Of a stretch of 64,000 nt of DNA, positions 49,430-60,456 are shown piece by piece. Numbering within the stretch: position 1 is the first letter of the stretch; each line of letters starts with the position of its first letter. The notes below the pieces were generated by a model, which was given only the letters and a program-made list of their open reading frames with translations, had not been told where the DNA came from and made no database searches. The position numbers and the translations under genes are program-made. The stretch lies in NCBI GenBank assembly GCA_030549775.1, contig CM060173.1, forward strand, positions 27,718,032 to 27,782,031, in the 5' to 3' direction. Source of the DNA: Tamarix chinensis (Eukaryota; Streptophyta; Magnoliopsida; Caryophyllales; Tamaricaceae).

Positions 49430-50460
49430 GTTTTTTTCCTATTCCCCGTCCCTCTATCCCGCCCCGCCTCGCCTCTCTCCCTGTCGGCTTCTCTCTCCCG
49501 ACCCAGCCCCCAGTCGCGTTCCCTCTCTCCCGACCCAGCCCCCTTCGCGTTCCCTCTCTCCCGTCTCCCTCCCTCTGCACCTCCCGTCTCCCTCTCTCTT
49601 CGCCAGATTTAGCTCTGCACATCTCCATCGCTGTCAATCTATCACTCTGTGTCTGGTTCGTTCGTGCCGTTCCGAAGCCCACCGTCTTCCCCCTGCTCGT
49701 GTTTCTACTGTTCATAACTCCGTCGTTGCTCGCGCTGCGCCGTCTGCCTCGCTCTCTCCGGTCGCCGTCACTTGCTCTCCTTCTCCAGATTTAGCTCTGC
49801 ACATCTCCATCGCTGTCGATCTATCACTCGGAGCCGCGTATCAGCATCTCCGTTCCTCCTCCTCTCTTTATCCATCCCAATCTCTCCCTGTCCATCACCA
49901 GTTGTCGCTGTACATAAATACATGGTTCCTTCTCCTTCCGCATCTCTCTTTCGCTTCCTTCCATTGTCTTTGAATTGCCTTGCCTTTTCTCTCTACGCCG
50001 CCTATATCTGTGCTTGTTCCGGTGTTCATTTTTGTTTTCTGCTTGTTCTATCGATGTGCAGCAGCAAAGGGACGGGTTGACCTTCAGCTGGATTTGACAT
50101 GGATCAGCAAATTAAGGTTTGTGAATTTTGATTCTGTTTTTTGGTTCTTATATGTTTTTTGTAATCAATTTTTTGATGGCAATGTTGATACTCTGATTAT
50201 CAATGCTGATTGTTGTAATAAATTTTTCGATGGCAATGTTGATACTCTAGATTCTCTGTGTCGGGAATGTTGTATTCTGTTGTGGATGGATTAATTATCA
50301 ATGTTGATTGTTTGGTGGCTGTAGGTTAGTCTGATTAATCATATGGATGGATTAATGCTACTGTGATTAGTAATAATGATTTTAATGTTACTGAAATTAG
50401 TCTGTAATTAATGAAATTTCAGGCTTTGAATATGGCCTGGAGGATAAGAAAATCATAAGC
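49430..50460 (+). pseudogene. Gene-like 5' fragment carried in element D
   Basis: GC-rich, CT-rich sequence unlike its surroundings resembles a plant 5' UTR. GTGCAG at about 50061 looks like a splice acceptor. The following segment contains GACATGGATCAGCAAATTAAG and then GTTTGTG, a plausible donor at 50119. After an intron-like stretch, ATTTCAG at about 50422 could join to GCTTTGAATATGGCCTGG. The joined frame would read MDQQIKALNMAWRIRKS and stop, so it encodes at most a 17-residue peptide. The leader contains a near-exact 46-bp direct repeat (49606 and 49785, GATTTAGCTCTGCACATCTC) and a shorter one (CGACCCAGCCCCC). I do not recognise the source gene. A captured 5' gene end is the simplest reading; splicing is inferred only from sequence. 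Confidence 0.45.
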
Positions 50461-50930
50461 AAATGCACTGAAGATTTGTGGTGATGGTGGTGCAGGGCAG
50501 GGCAGGGGTGTCCTATTTTGGGAGAGAGGGTTAGGGATGTTAGTTTGAGGCACGCAAATTCTGCAGGTTAGTTTGACATGGCTGGAACCATTTTTTTTAA
50601 TTCCTTACATCAAATTGTAACTAATGTCAATTTTTTATATTTGAATGACAGATTTTGGAATGAAAGATTGGAGTTGGATGTAATTTTTTGTTCAACTTCA
50701 TGAAGGTATTGGTTAATGATGATTTTCATTGTAGTTTAGATGATAGTGAAAGGTTTTATTTCAAGCTTGTGTAAGGTTCAATTTAAGGAATTGTCAAATT
50801 TCAAATCATGGAGGATTTTTTTTTTCATTCTCATATTGTATAACTAAATTAATGTATATTTGATTAGTATGTTTTTTTTCTTTTGTTGAAACATGCATGC
50901 CTTTAGATGGAAATTAGATGGTTTAGGGTT

Positions 50931-52140
50931 TAGTAGGTTTAGGTTTGTAGGGTTTGGGATTTAGGGTTAGGGTTCATGGTTTGGGGTTTAGAGGGTTTAG
51001 GGTTTGGGGTTTAGAGGGTTTAGGGTTTGGGGTTTATGGTTTATGGGTTAGAGGGTTTAGGGTTTAGGGTTTATGGTTTATGGTTTAGAGGGTTTGGGGT
51101 TTGGGGTTTAGGGTTTAGGGTTAGAGGGTTTAGAGGGTTTAGGGTTTAGGGTTTAGAGGGTTTAGGGTTTAGGGTTTAGGGTTTAGGGTTTATGGTTTAG
51201 GGTTTAGGGTTTAGGGTTTAGGGTTTAGGGTTTAGGGTTTAGAGGGTTTAGGGTTTAGAGGGTTTAGGGTTTAGAGGGTTTAGGGTTTAGGGTTTAGGGT
51301 TTAGGGTTTGGGTTTAGGGTTTAGGGTTTAGAGGGTTTAGGGTTTAGGGTTTAGGGTTTAGGGTTTAGAGGGTTTAGGGTTTAGGGTTTAGGGTTTAGGG
51401 TTTAGAGGGTTTAGGGTTTAGGGTTTAGGGGGTTTAGAGGGTTTAGGGTTTAGGGTTTAGAGGGTTTAGGGTTTAGGGTTTAGGGTTTAGGGTTTAGGGT
51501 TTAGGGTTTAGGGTTTAGGGTTTAGGGTTTAGGGTTTAGGGTTTAGGGTTTAGGGTTTAGGGTTTAGGGTTTAGGGTTTAGGGTTTAGGGTTTAGGGTTT
51601 AGGGTTTAGGGTTTAGGGTTTAGGTTTAGGGTTTAGGGTTTAGGGTTTAGGGTTTAGGGTTTAGGGTTTAGGGTTTAGAGGGTTTAGGGTTTAGGGTTTA
51701 GGGTTTATAGGGTTTAGGGTTTAGGGTTTAGGGTTTAGGGTTTAGGGTTTATTGTTTAGGGTTTAGGGTTTAGGGTTTATAGGGTTTAGGGTTTAGGGTT
51801 TAGAGGGTTTAGGGTTTAGGGTTTAGAGGGTTTAGGGTTTAGGGTTTAGGGTTTATGGGTTAGAGGGTTTAGGGTTTAGGGTTTAGGGTTTAGGGTTTAG
51901 GTGGTTTAGGGTTTAGAGGGTCTAGGGTTTAGAGGGTTTAGGGTTTAGGGTTTAGTGGGTTTAGGGTTTAGAGGGTTTAGGGTTTAGGGTTTAGAGGGTT
52001 TAGGGTTTAGGGTTTAGAGGGTTTAGGGTTTAGAGGGTTTAGGGTTTAGGGTTTGGGGTTTAGGGTTTTGGGTTTGGGGTTTAGGGTTTAGGGTTTGGGG
52101 TTTAGGGTTTTGGGGTTCAGGGTTTAGAGGGTTTAGAGGT
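50931..52140 (+). repeat. Interstitial telomere-type array (TTTAGGG)n
   Basis: About 1.2 kb of TTTAGGG with variants TTTAGAGGG, TTTGGGG, TTTATGG and TTTAGG. The purest run, about 160 bp, is at 51462-51623. Both edges are more degenerate. The G-rich strand is the plus strand throughout. It is internal to element D, with ordinary sequence on both sides. Confidence 0.95.
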
Positions 52141-52251
52141 TTGGATATTTGGTTTGGATATTAGTTTGGATTAATTTTTTGGTTTGGTATTAGTAAAATC
52201 TTGAATGTGATTAAATTTTGATCCAATGGATGAGATTAGTTCCTATGTTTG

Positions 52252-55200
52252 TGTAACACCCCCATTTTTAATGCTAAAAATTTTCGTTTTGCGGAAGCGA
52301 TAATTACAAAATCCATGGGTGTTACCGCCACACTCAGTATAAGTCTGGCATCCTCTACCGTTCTTATACTGAGTGCTAAGGCTAAAATATTACTTTACTT
52401 AAATAATATTAAAACAGAGGCAGGATAGAATTTCATTACAAATTACATTGTCCTGAATAGATACAAAAAGATCAGGCAAGAGTTGTAATGTAACAAAAGA
52501 GAAATAGCAGGGGACTTAAGAGTCCAAGAAATATCCGGACCAAAAGATGTCGAGGCGAACACCGGATAGTCCTAACTCTCAACCCACTATTTGAAGTCGT
52601 CAGACCCTACCCTCAAAGTAATCCTGCAAGGTAGCGACTGCCCGTGGAATAGGCAGGGGACCATGAAACGGAACCCGTCAGTACTACGGTACTGAATAAC
52701 CCTTTATACCAAACTAATATGAAAAACTAGCATGGAACACATACAAGGCATACGACTAATAGGTACAAGACATTTAAGTATTCATACGAGGATTGATAAA
52801 CAATAATCATTTAGACAATCAATTTCTATTAAAGCTACATGCTACTCATTTTTATTTGTCTAAAACAACCGACAGCTTACCAGACTAACATGTCAAAGGT
52901 ATTCTCAGAAGTAATGATTAGAACCTAAACTCCATCATAACAATTATAACATCAGCAGCATGACTCATATCTCAGCATAACTCCCAACCAAATTTATAAC
53001 ATCACAAGTGTATTAACAGGTAAGCTATAACATAATCCACAACATCAAAAGTATACTTACAGGTAGAATATGATAAAATACATAACATCACTTGGGTACT
53101 TACAGACACAGAATAATAATATCCGTAATCCCACAGGTACACTTACAGGTATAGTAAATTAAAATACAAAACATCAACGTATATTTACAGATATAGTATA
53201 ATAATATACATAACATCACAGACATACTCATAGACATAATACCCACACAGGTAGGCCCGCAGGCTACTACTTAAACCACATGTAGGCACAGCGGCCACTA
53301 CCAAACCAATCCAATATCCAATAATAATCCTTCAAATCAAATCACATTATTTCCATTTTTTATTTATTTACTCGAGAGGGATACAAGAATAACCCGGAGA
53401 CATAACAGTACACCGGTCATATCGGCGCACAAGGCAACACGATACCCTCCAACCATCCAACCCAGAGGCATAACAACACTCTGGTCATACTGATGCACAA
53501 GGCACACAGTACCCTCCTCACCTCGGACACCTAATCCTTAAGTATCGATACCCCCTATAGGGCCCGTAGGTCACCTATAGAGTAGACTAGGGCCTTACTG
53601 GGGCACAACCGGCACACCAGAAACCCAAACAAAACGAGGACTCCTACCTCGTCTCTAGGATAGCTACCCCTAGAGAGAAACCATTCCCAAACTCGAGGTC
53701 TTTCACTTTACGTATTAGTGTTTTTATAAAGCGATCACAGATAACACACATTACACATTTATTCTCATTTCCATACTTATTCATTTTCCCTTTATTTCCA
53801 ATTATCCAAGTCAACCCTACGGTCAACGGTATAAAGAAGAGTCAAAATCAATACTAAGGTCAACCTACCCAAAAGTTTAAGGTCATCCTATATCCAATTA
53901 TTCACATTTGGGCATTAGGCCGAAAATGACCAAAATGCCCTTGAAGCTAATAATTATCAGATTAGTATCCATTTAAATACTAAGTCTATCTTATTTATTA
54001 ATCTATCATGAAAAGGCTAAAATGATTAATCTAATTATTTATTATATGATTTAAATCATCAATCATGTTAAAAGACCATTTTGCCCCTACATAGATTTCG
54101 GCACATGAATTTCTATCATAAACTTTTGAAATGTACAAAACACATGATCATAAAATCAACAACAGATAATACATGTTAGACATGATTTTCAGAATAAATA
54201 TCATAATACACAAAAATGACTAAATTGCCCCTAGGGCACACATTCCTAATAATTATTTCACAATTATATCTAAACATGCTAAACTAATAATTATATACAT
54301 AACTATTATACCAAACATTCTCCCGTCATTAGAATTATTTTTAAGTCATACTTTAATACCCGAAATATTTTATATCAGATAGCATGCTCGTTTTTATCCG
54401 TTTTCATAATAATAATAATTAACACATAATTATATTGAAATAAATCATGCTAAACATATTTCATACACCAAAAACCCTAATGTATCATCATGCAATTTTT
54501 ATCATTTTAGTAGAGTATAACGGTTACCTGAAATCCAGCAAAAACGTAAAATTAGCGGTATCCACTAAAATGTATTAGGTCCTGCAAATTAAACTTTCAT
54601 ACCTAAAAATAATACCACAAATACAGAATTAATATCTATCAAATAAAATAATAATTATAGTATAAAAATATTTATTTTTCTGAAATTACCAAAATACCCT
54701 TACAATTAATATTGGTACCAAAATTTTTATTTAACCACTACGCAACTCACGCTGCATGCAGCGTGAGTCACGCTCGAGGGGAAATGGGGCACGGCAGAAT
54801 GGCGAGAGGGTCGGCTGGGCAAGGCAGGGGAAGGGAGAGGGTGGCAGTGGCGGTGGAGACCGGAGGTTGCTGGTGGCTGCTGGGCGGCTGGGCGACGGGG
54901 AAGAAGGGTGCAGGCTGGTTGGGTGGTGCTGCGGCTGCTGGGGCTGCTGGACGACGAGCTGCGACGGGGTGATGGTGGAGATGCTACGGTGGACTGGCGG
55001 GAGAGTGGTGCTGGGGTCGGGGAAGGGCGCAGGGTCTGGGCGCTGCAGGCTTGGGCGACGGGGCTGCTGGCCGGTTTGGGCGATGGGTTGGTGCACGGTG
55101 CAGGGGCTCGGCTGAGGTGGTGGCGTTGGGATGGAGCACGTTGGGCGACGGAAATGGAGGTGCAGGGCTGGACGACGGTGCATGCAGGGTGGCTGCGATG

Positions 55201-56079
55201 GCTGTGGGTGCTGGTGGGCTGGCAGGCTACGTGCACTGCTCGGGGGTTGCTGGTTGTGGCTGGAGTGGTGCGCTGGAAACAAACGAGGCAGGGTGGGGAG
55301 TGGACGACGGGGTTCGTGGCTAGGGTGGCGAGCTGCTGGTTTAGTTCGGGGTTGGAGGTGCGGGAGAGGGTGGCTGCATGGGCTGTTTGGTTGGAGAAGT
55401 TGGGCAGAGAAGAGAGGGAAGGAGGATGGAAAGGGCTGGGAAAAATGGACGACGGGAATGGTTGAGTGTCGAAGGAAAATAAGAGGGAGCTGGGATGAAT
55501 AGTGTTGTGTGTGTTGCGTGTGTTTTGTCTTCGACCGATAGTGTGTGCGGGAAAAAGAGAACTGTTTCGGGTAGAGTGTGCGAGGGTGTGGCGTGTATGT
55601 ATGTATATAAATGCAGAGGGAGACAGGGATAATATTTACGGGAAAGAGACAGCAAGGGAGAGGGAGAGAGGAAAAAGAAAAAAAATATATATTATAATTA
55701 TATATATAAATATTATTTTAAATTTAGTCCGAATAAATTAAAATATCGGATAGAAAAATAATTCGATATAAGGTAGATTTAAATAAGACGAAAAAGATAA
55801 ATATAATCAGGAATAATTTTTAGAAAATTATTTTTGGTTACGGATAAAAAGATTATTAATAAAATAATTTAAAATAAGATTTACGGGTAAAACTAAGATT
55901 AAAATGAAGAATTGGTTTCTATTAACTTTTTAGCCTAATTAATTTCATATCTAAGTCATTGAAATAATAATAATAATAATAATAATACGTTTAATACTAA
56001 ACCTCCTAAATTAATAATTATAACTAATCATACGTAATTATTAATTTTAATTAAGATTTCCTAAAAACGGGGTATTACA
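52252..56079 (-). mobile_element. Complete LTR-like unit B3
   Basis: It starts TGTAACACCCCCATTTTTAA and ends CCTAAAAACGGGGTATTACA, with GTTTG on both sides (52247-52251 and 56080-56084), an exact 5-bp target duplication; 3828 bp. It splits the right inverted repeat of element D. It shares TCTTTCACTTTA (53699-53710) and the AAGTATCGATACCCC-type block with its relatives. A tandem repeat of about 54 bp lies at 52985-53245. The GC-rich stretch 54740-55640 opens long frames on both strands at once, a composition effect. No retrotransposon domain is visible. Confidence 0.85.
52985..53245. repeat. Tandem repeat of about 54 bp in B3
   Basis: About five degenerate copies containing ACATAACATCACAGGTA and TACTTACAGGTATAGTATAA. 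Confidence 0.7.
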
Positions 56080-56112
56080 GTTTGTATATTAATTATAGTT
56101 TGTATGTGACCC

Positions 56113-56114
<2 letters not shown>

Positions 56115-56154
<40 letters not shown>
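56115..56154. repeat. Microsatellite (TA)n, right border of element D
   Basis: A pure (TA)n tract directly after the right end of element D. Confidence 0.9.
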
Positions 56155-56157
<3 letters not shown>

Positions 56158-56548
56158 GGGTAGGCCTTCACCTCCATGGACGAGTACACTTAAATTCTAG
56201 ACAGAATGCTATGGCCAAAACATTCAAGGCATTCAACTACAACACGGCACCCTTGGAGAATGGTACGTGAGATTGAGAGAGTGATACCAAAGGATGTTAA
56301 ATTTATGCAAGTTAGTCTGAATAAGCGTCGAACGGAGGGTTGTAATGTACAGAAGTCAAAGGGCCTTGGAGCATCATGATCTTACTTTTTTTTTTTGGTT
56401 GGTTACTGTCGTTAGATATTTGCATTTAATAAAAAAAAGTATTCTTACATACATATCTATATATAATTTTGGAAATTGTGGTTAATTATGGCGTTGTTGG
56501 TTTTCTTACTATTGGAATTAACAAAAGCCTTTTATTTGACATTTCAGA
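56155..56548. other. Spacer, no gene seen
   Basis: It begins GAAGGGTAGGCCTTCACCTC next to the TA tract, which might be the end of another element of the same habit. No open frame of note. Confidence 0.4.
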
Positions 56549-56556
56549 CATGAGAG

Positions 56557-57032
56557 TAGGGATGGTAACTTTTCTGTGAGTTCGGAGCTCCATCGGATAT
56601 TTTTTGTTTGAATTTGAGTTTGGGAAGAGAATTTAGGAATAAGAATTAAATTTGGAAATTTTTAACAAAAATTTTCTCAGAGACGGAGTGGAGATGGTTT
56701 AGGATCCCCATCTTCAAATCTATCCTAATTTTTTTATAGAATATAAATTAAAAGTAATATAAAAAATAGCTTGAGGACCGGAGGTAGAATTAGAAATTGG
56801 ATATAGAGTTGGGTTTCAAAAATTGGATCGGGCTTTAATAACAAAGAATAAATCAACGATGGAAAATAGATGAGAAATCGTATCAGATATAAAATTTTAA
56901 TTCTTGCAGAATTGGATAAAAAATTTTCTAATAAAAAAAATTAAAAATCAGATCAAATTAAAAAAAAAATTTCATTGGATTTAAGAATGGAGATAGAATT
57001 TTCGTTTCCGACCCATTTCGTCACCATTCCTA
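56557..57032. mobile_element. hAT-type MITE
   Basis: The left end TAGGGATGGTAAC and the reverse complement of the right end, TAGGAATGGTGAC, form a short inverted repeat. The 8 bp on either side are CATGAGAG and CCTGAGAG, an 8-bp target duplication with one mismatch as expected for hAT elements. Length 476 bp, non-coding. Confidence 0.65.
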
Positions 57033-57040
57033 CCTGAGAG

Positions 57041-57459
57041 AGGGGGTTGGAGACACACTGTAAACATCAATGAGGACCCGTTAGAGGCATCGAACGGGAT
57101 CGATTAACGAGCTGCCCAGAGTTGCAATTTTGTCTAAGATAAAAGCAACAGGGCAAGCACTTTGCATTACATACATGCTCTTATTTATTTGTTTATTCAT
57201 TTATTAGTTCACGATTTAATTAATTAATTAATAATTGTTGTGCGTATGGCCAGGTTAAATCACTTTTTGGAAATTAATGTAATTACGCACGTTTTTAAGG
57301 AGCTAGCTAGGACTATATATATATAAGTATATATATAGACGGATAATCTTGTTGCGAATGGGTCCACCTTGTTGGGGATTATTATAGTCGAAGATTTAGC
57401 CCCTCGTGGTCGTGGGTACGTTGTACGGGTACTAGATCCATGAGTAGCAATACGGAATG
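57041..57459. other. Spacer, no gene seen
   Basis: Mixed sequence. Near 57450-57480 GAGTAGCAATAC and GCATTGTTACTC form an inverted pair beside repeat E. Confidence 0.45.
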
Positions 57460-58030
57460 TTAAGGCATTGTTACTCACAATTTTTATAATTAATGTATTA
57501 TTATTTTAATAGTAATTAATTATTATTTATAAGATATTATTAAAAATAATCTATTGATTAAGTAAAAATATCAATATATTAATATATTAATAATAATAGC
57601 TGTTATATTATTATTAATATCTTATTACTAATTAATAATTATTATATAATATTTATTAATTAAAAGTATTAGTATTAATAATTATTATTAATTATTCAAA
57701 TCAATATCAGTTATTATCATTAATAATATTAATAATTGATGTTAATATTATTAATAATAATAATTTAATAATTAATAATTAATATTTTTAATATCCATTA
57801 TATTATTATTCATTATTATTAACATTAAAGATTAAAGATTATTACTATTTTATTAAGACTATTAATAGTTAATAATTGATAATATATTTTTAATAATCAA
57901 TTATTTGATATTATATAATAATTATTAATAATATATTCAAAATAATAATAATATAACTATTATTAAAAATTAATACTAACTAATAATTATTAATATAATA
58001 ATAACAATAATAATTAGTATGAATATCAAT
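57460..58030 (-). repeat. AT-rich dispersed repeat E, copy 2 (inverted)
   Basis: Reverse complement of 1796-2350 over its whole length with small indels. At its left edge the inverted pair GAGTAGCAATAC/GCATTGTTACTC could belong to its terminus. Confidence 0.7.
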
Positions 58031-58914
58031 TATTATTATTATTATTAAATATTAAATATTATTCATTATCAATAATAATTTTTATTATAAAAATTATTTT
58101 TAATTCTTAATATTAATAATATATAAAAGTTGTGAATTATTCAAAAAAAATTATTTGAAAGTCTAATAAACTAGGAAATAAATTTTTATTTCTATTCTTC
58201 TTAGAATTTTCTTATCTAGTGTATTAAATTAAAAAAAACATTGAATTATCTGATTTCCATCATTAGTTGACCTAACAAATAAAAAAATATAAAAAATAAG
58301 AACCTTATCGTTAACAAAGACACAGAGAGACCGGGTGGGGGAGGGGGGAACCTTGTTCTTTGCTCGGTTTCTAGAGTATTAGAAGAAAGAGAGCAAACAA
58401 GGTTGTTTTTGGAATCGTTTCTATAGGGATTCAAGGCCTTTTGTTTTTAGCGACCGGACAACAAAACACAAAAGACAAGAAGAAAGAGACGAGAGGGTGG
58501 AAAAAATGATGCGTACTGCTTTGTTCTTTTAAAGAATCATTTTTCTTTTTGTTTGATAATTGGTTAATAAAAGAATAATATTAATATGGATATAAATTTC
58601 TGAAATTTTATGATATTCATATCATCTTAATAAATATCAAAATCTTAACAATTTATTGAAACTTTTTTATTGTCTTAAAATTTATGATATAAAATAATTA
58701 TATATATTTTTTAAAATACTAATTTTCAAGTCATTTATAGCGTGCCGCATTATATATTTAAAAGAATTAATAATAACTATGTTATGCATACATCAATCAC
58801 ATTCCATATTTAAAAAAAATTGGTTTTTTATAAATATATTCATATAAAAGAGATAGTAAAATGTTTTAATTTATGCCGTGTGTCTGCTAGACTACTGACA
58901 AATAGAACATTTCT
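58031..58914. other. AT-rich spacer
   Basis: Contains a purine-rich patch at 58380-58500. No gene or element recognised. Confidence 0.45.
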
Positions 58915-58932
58915 CCTGTATTTATTAATCCT

Positions 58933-59182
58933 ACTTCCAAAAGGCGATATCCCTCGCCCCCAGGGCCTACGCCAGCCGGCCCGACAGTACCGGAGGAGGT
59001 AAATTATGGTGACTCAGCGACCAAGCACACGGTGGTCCAATTCCGTGGTGCCCACAAGGAGTCACCCCCACAAACAGAGGGTTGAAACTCCCACATTGCA
59101 GTTTATCCCACGAATGATTCGAACCCTGGACCTCTTACTTCCAACAACCATGCCTCAGCCAACTGAGCTAAGCCCATGCGGG
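58933..59182 (-). mobile_element. tRNA-derived SINE
   Basis: On the minus strand the element starts CCCGCATGGGCTTAGCTCAG. It has an internal RNA polymerase III A box (TTAGCTCAGTTGG, 59159-59171) and B box (GGTTCGAATC, 59116-59125) at tRNA-like spacing. A non-tRNA body of about 180 bp follows. It is bounded by an 18-bp perfect target duplication, CCTGTATTTATTAATCCT, at 58915-58932 and 59183-59200, as made by LINE-dependent retroposition. It is richer in G/C than its surroundings. It is not a functional tRNA gene because the 3' acceptor half does not pair with the 5' end. Plus-strand frames across it are spurious. Confidence 0.88.
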
Positions 59183-59200
59183 CCTGTATTTATTAATCCT

Positions 59201-60456
59201 TCATGGAAAGTGGGAACATCCTAATAGAAGAAAGGAAAAAAAAAAACAAAAAGAAGAAAGAAGAATACAAAAAGGAAATATAAGCTTTACTTCCTTAGAT
59301 CAGCTGCTGCCGCCATAAAGAGACGCCTTTTTGCGTGTGTGCGTGACTTGAGTCGAGGTGGTAGAGAATGATAGAAAAACTACAATAAATTAAAGTAGAA
59401 TAAATATGTCAACATTATATAATTATTTCTTTTATTTTTACTTTAGAAGTAGGAGGATTAAAATATTTACAAGTATATGGTTGATACTAATTTTTTCTAA
59501 AACTAATGTCTGCAATTTTATATAAGATGGATGCTAAAATTTATTATCTTTTATATTTGGTTTTTAAAAGAAAATTAGACTATACTAAATTAATAACTTA
59601 CTTTGGTTTTACTTTAAAGAATATAATATAGTACTAAAAAAATTACAAAATTTTTTACATCTTATAATTAATAATAATAATTTATAAATAGTACATAAAA
59701 ACTTATATGGAAATAAAAAAATTGTATGTAAGTAGCACCATTTAATAATTATTACACTATAATTATATTGATACATATTAATATGTATTACAAATTGGTA
59801 AATTATTAAATTAAAATTTTCCAAACTACAAGACTTTGTAAAAATAAAAATAAAATTATATGATGTAACTATATTCTTTAAGAATATTAAGATTTTTAAT
59901 GGATACTAATAAAATTCCTATATTCTACTATTTGGTACAAAAAAAAAATAGATTTCTTATTAGGAATTTGAATTTTGAAACTTAACTTCAATACGTAAGG
60001 GAAGTATAAAGTTGGTTTTTGTTCTCATGAAATAAAATAAAATACGAAGATAGGTTTTTAGAAGAAAATTTAGCAGTTATACGTATTTAAAAAATAATAA
60101 AATAGATTTCCATAAGTTTTAATTTTTATATTATTTAAAAATATACAAATAAATAAATTATGAAAGTTATATTTATTTACTTTTATAATTTTTAAATTTC
60201 AATTAATATATATTAAGATCTTTAATAGATATTTTGGATAATGCAGCAATCAACCACGAGTTTAGATATAATATACAATAAAATCTTGACTTTGTTGGAA
60301 AACGTCATTCAATCCTAACTTTACACCATTTATCCATGAGATGATCCATCTATTTAAAAATTTGGGATTATATGATGTTAGCTTTCAAAATAGACAGAGT
60401 ATCATTTGATACATAAAGTTGTAAAGTTTTCAATAAACTCAAGATTATAGTATATA
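59201..60456. other. AT-rich spacer
   Basis: No gene or clear element found. Confidence 0.5.

Larger units (their letters stand above)
49332..56114. mobile_element. Element D: inverted-repeat element between TA tracts, with telomere-type DNA
   Basis: The left end (GAAATTGGTTCATATGCGAA, then TACAAACGTAGGAATAG and CAACCGTTGGATC) matches the reverse complement of the right end (GGGGTCACATACAAACTATA, then TACAAACATAGGAACTAAT and CATCCATTGGATC). The inverted repeats are about 65 bp and roughly 70% alike. Both ends abut (TA)n tracts. After subtracting inserted unit B3 it is about 2.9 kb. Inside are a gene-like 5' fragment (49430-50460) and a (TTTAGGG)n array. There is no transposase. The setting resembles plant elements that insert in TA microsatellites, but the class is inferred. 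Confidence 0.55.

Noticed and set aside
49391..50080. Pro/Ser/Leu-rich frames up to 186 residues
   Set aside because: The sequence is CT-rich with internal direct repeats and looks like untranslated leader; two frames are open at once and no domain is visible.
50931..52140. A chromosome end
   Set aside because: Ordinary non-telomeric sequence, including the paired inverted repeat of element D, continues on both sides.
54727..55655. Several long open frames on both strands
   Set aside because: They overlap in many frames on both strands within one GC-rich patch of unit B3, have low-complexity Ser/Pro or Gly/Trp composition, and show no domain. Composition explains them.
49268..56154. Element D as a Helitron
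   Set aside because: Its ends are inverted repeats of each other and I see no CTRR end with a hairpin.
59116..59182. A functional tRNA gene on the minus strand
   Set aside because: A and B boxes are present, but the expected acceptor-stem pairing is missing and the sequence continues as a SINE body with target duplications.
59006..59224. 72-residue plus-strand frame
   Set aside because: It runs antisense through the SINE and its target duplication.
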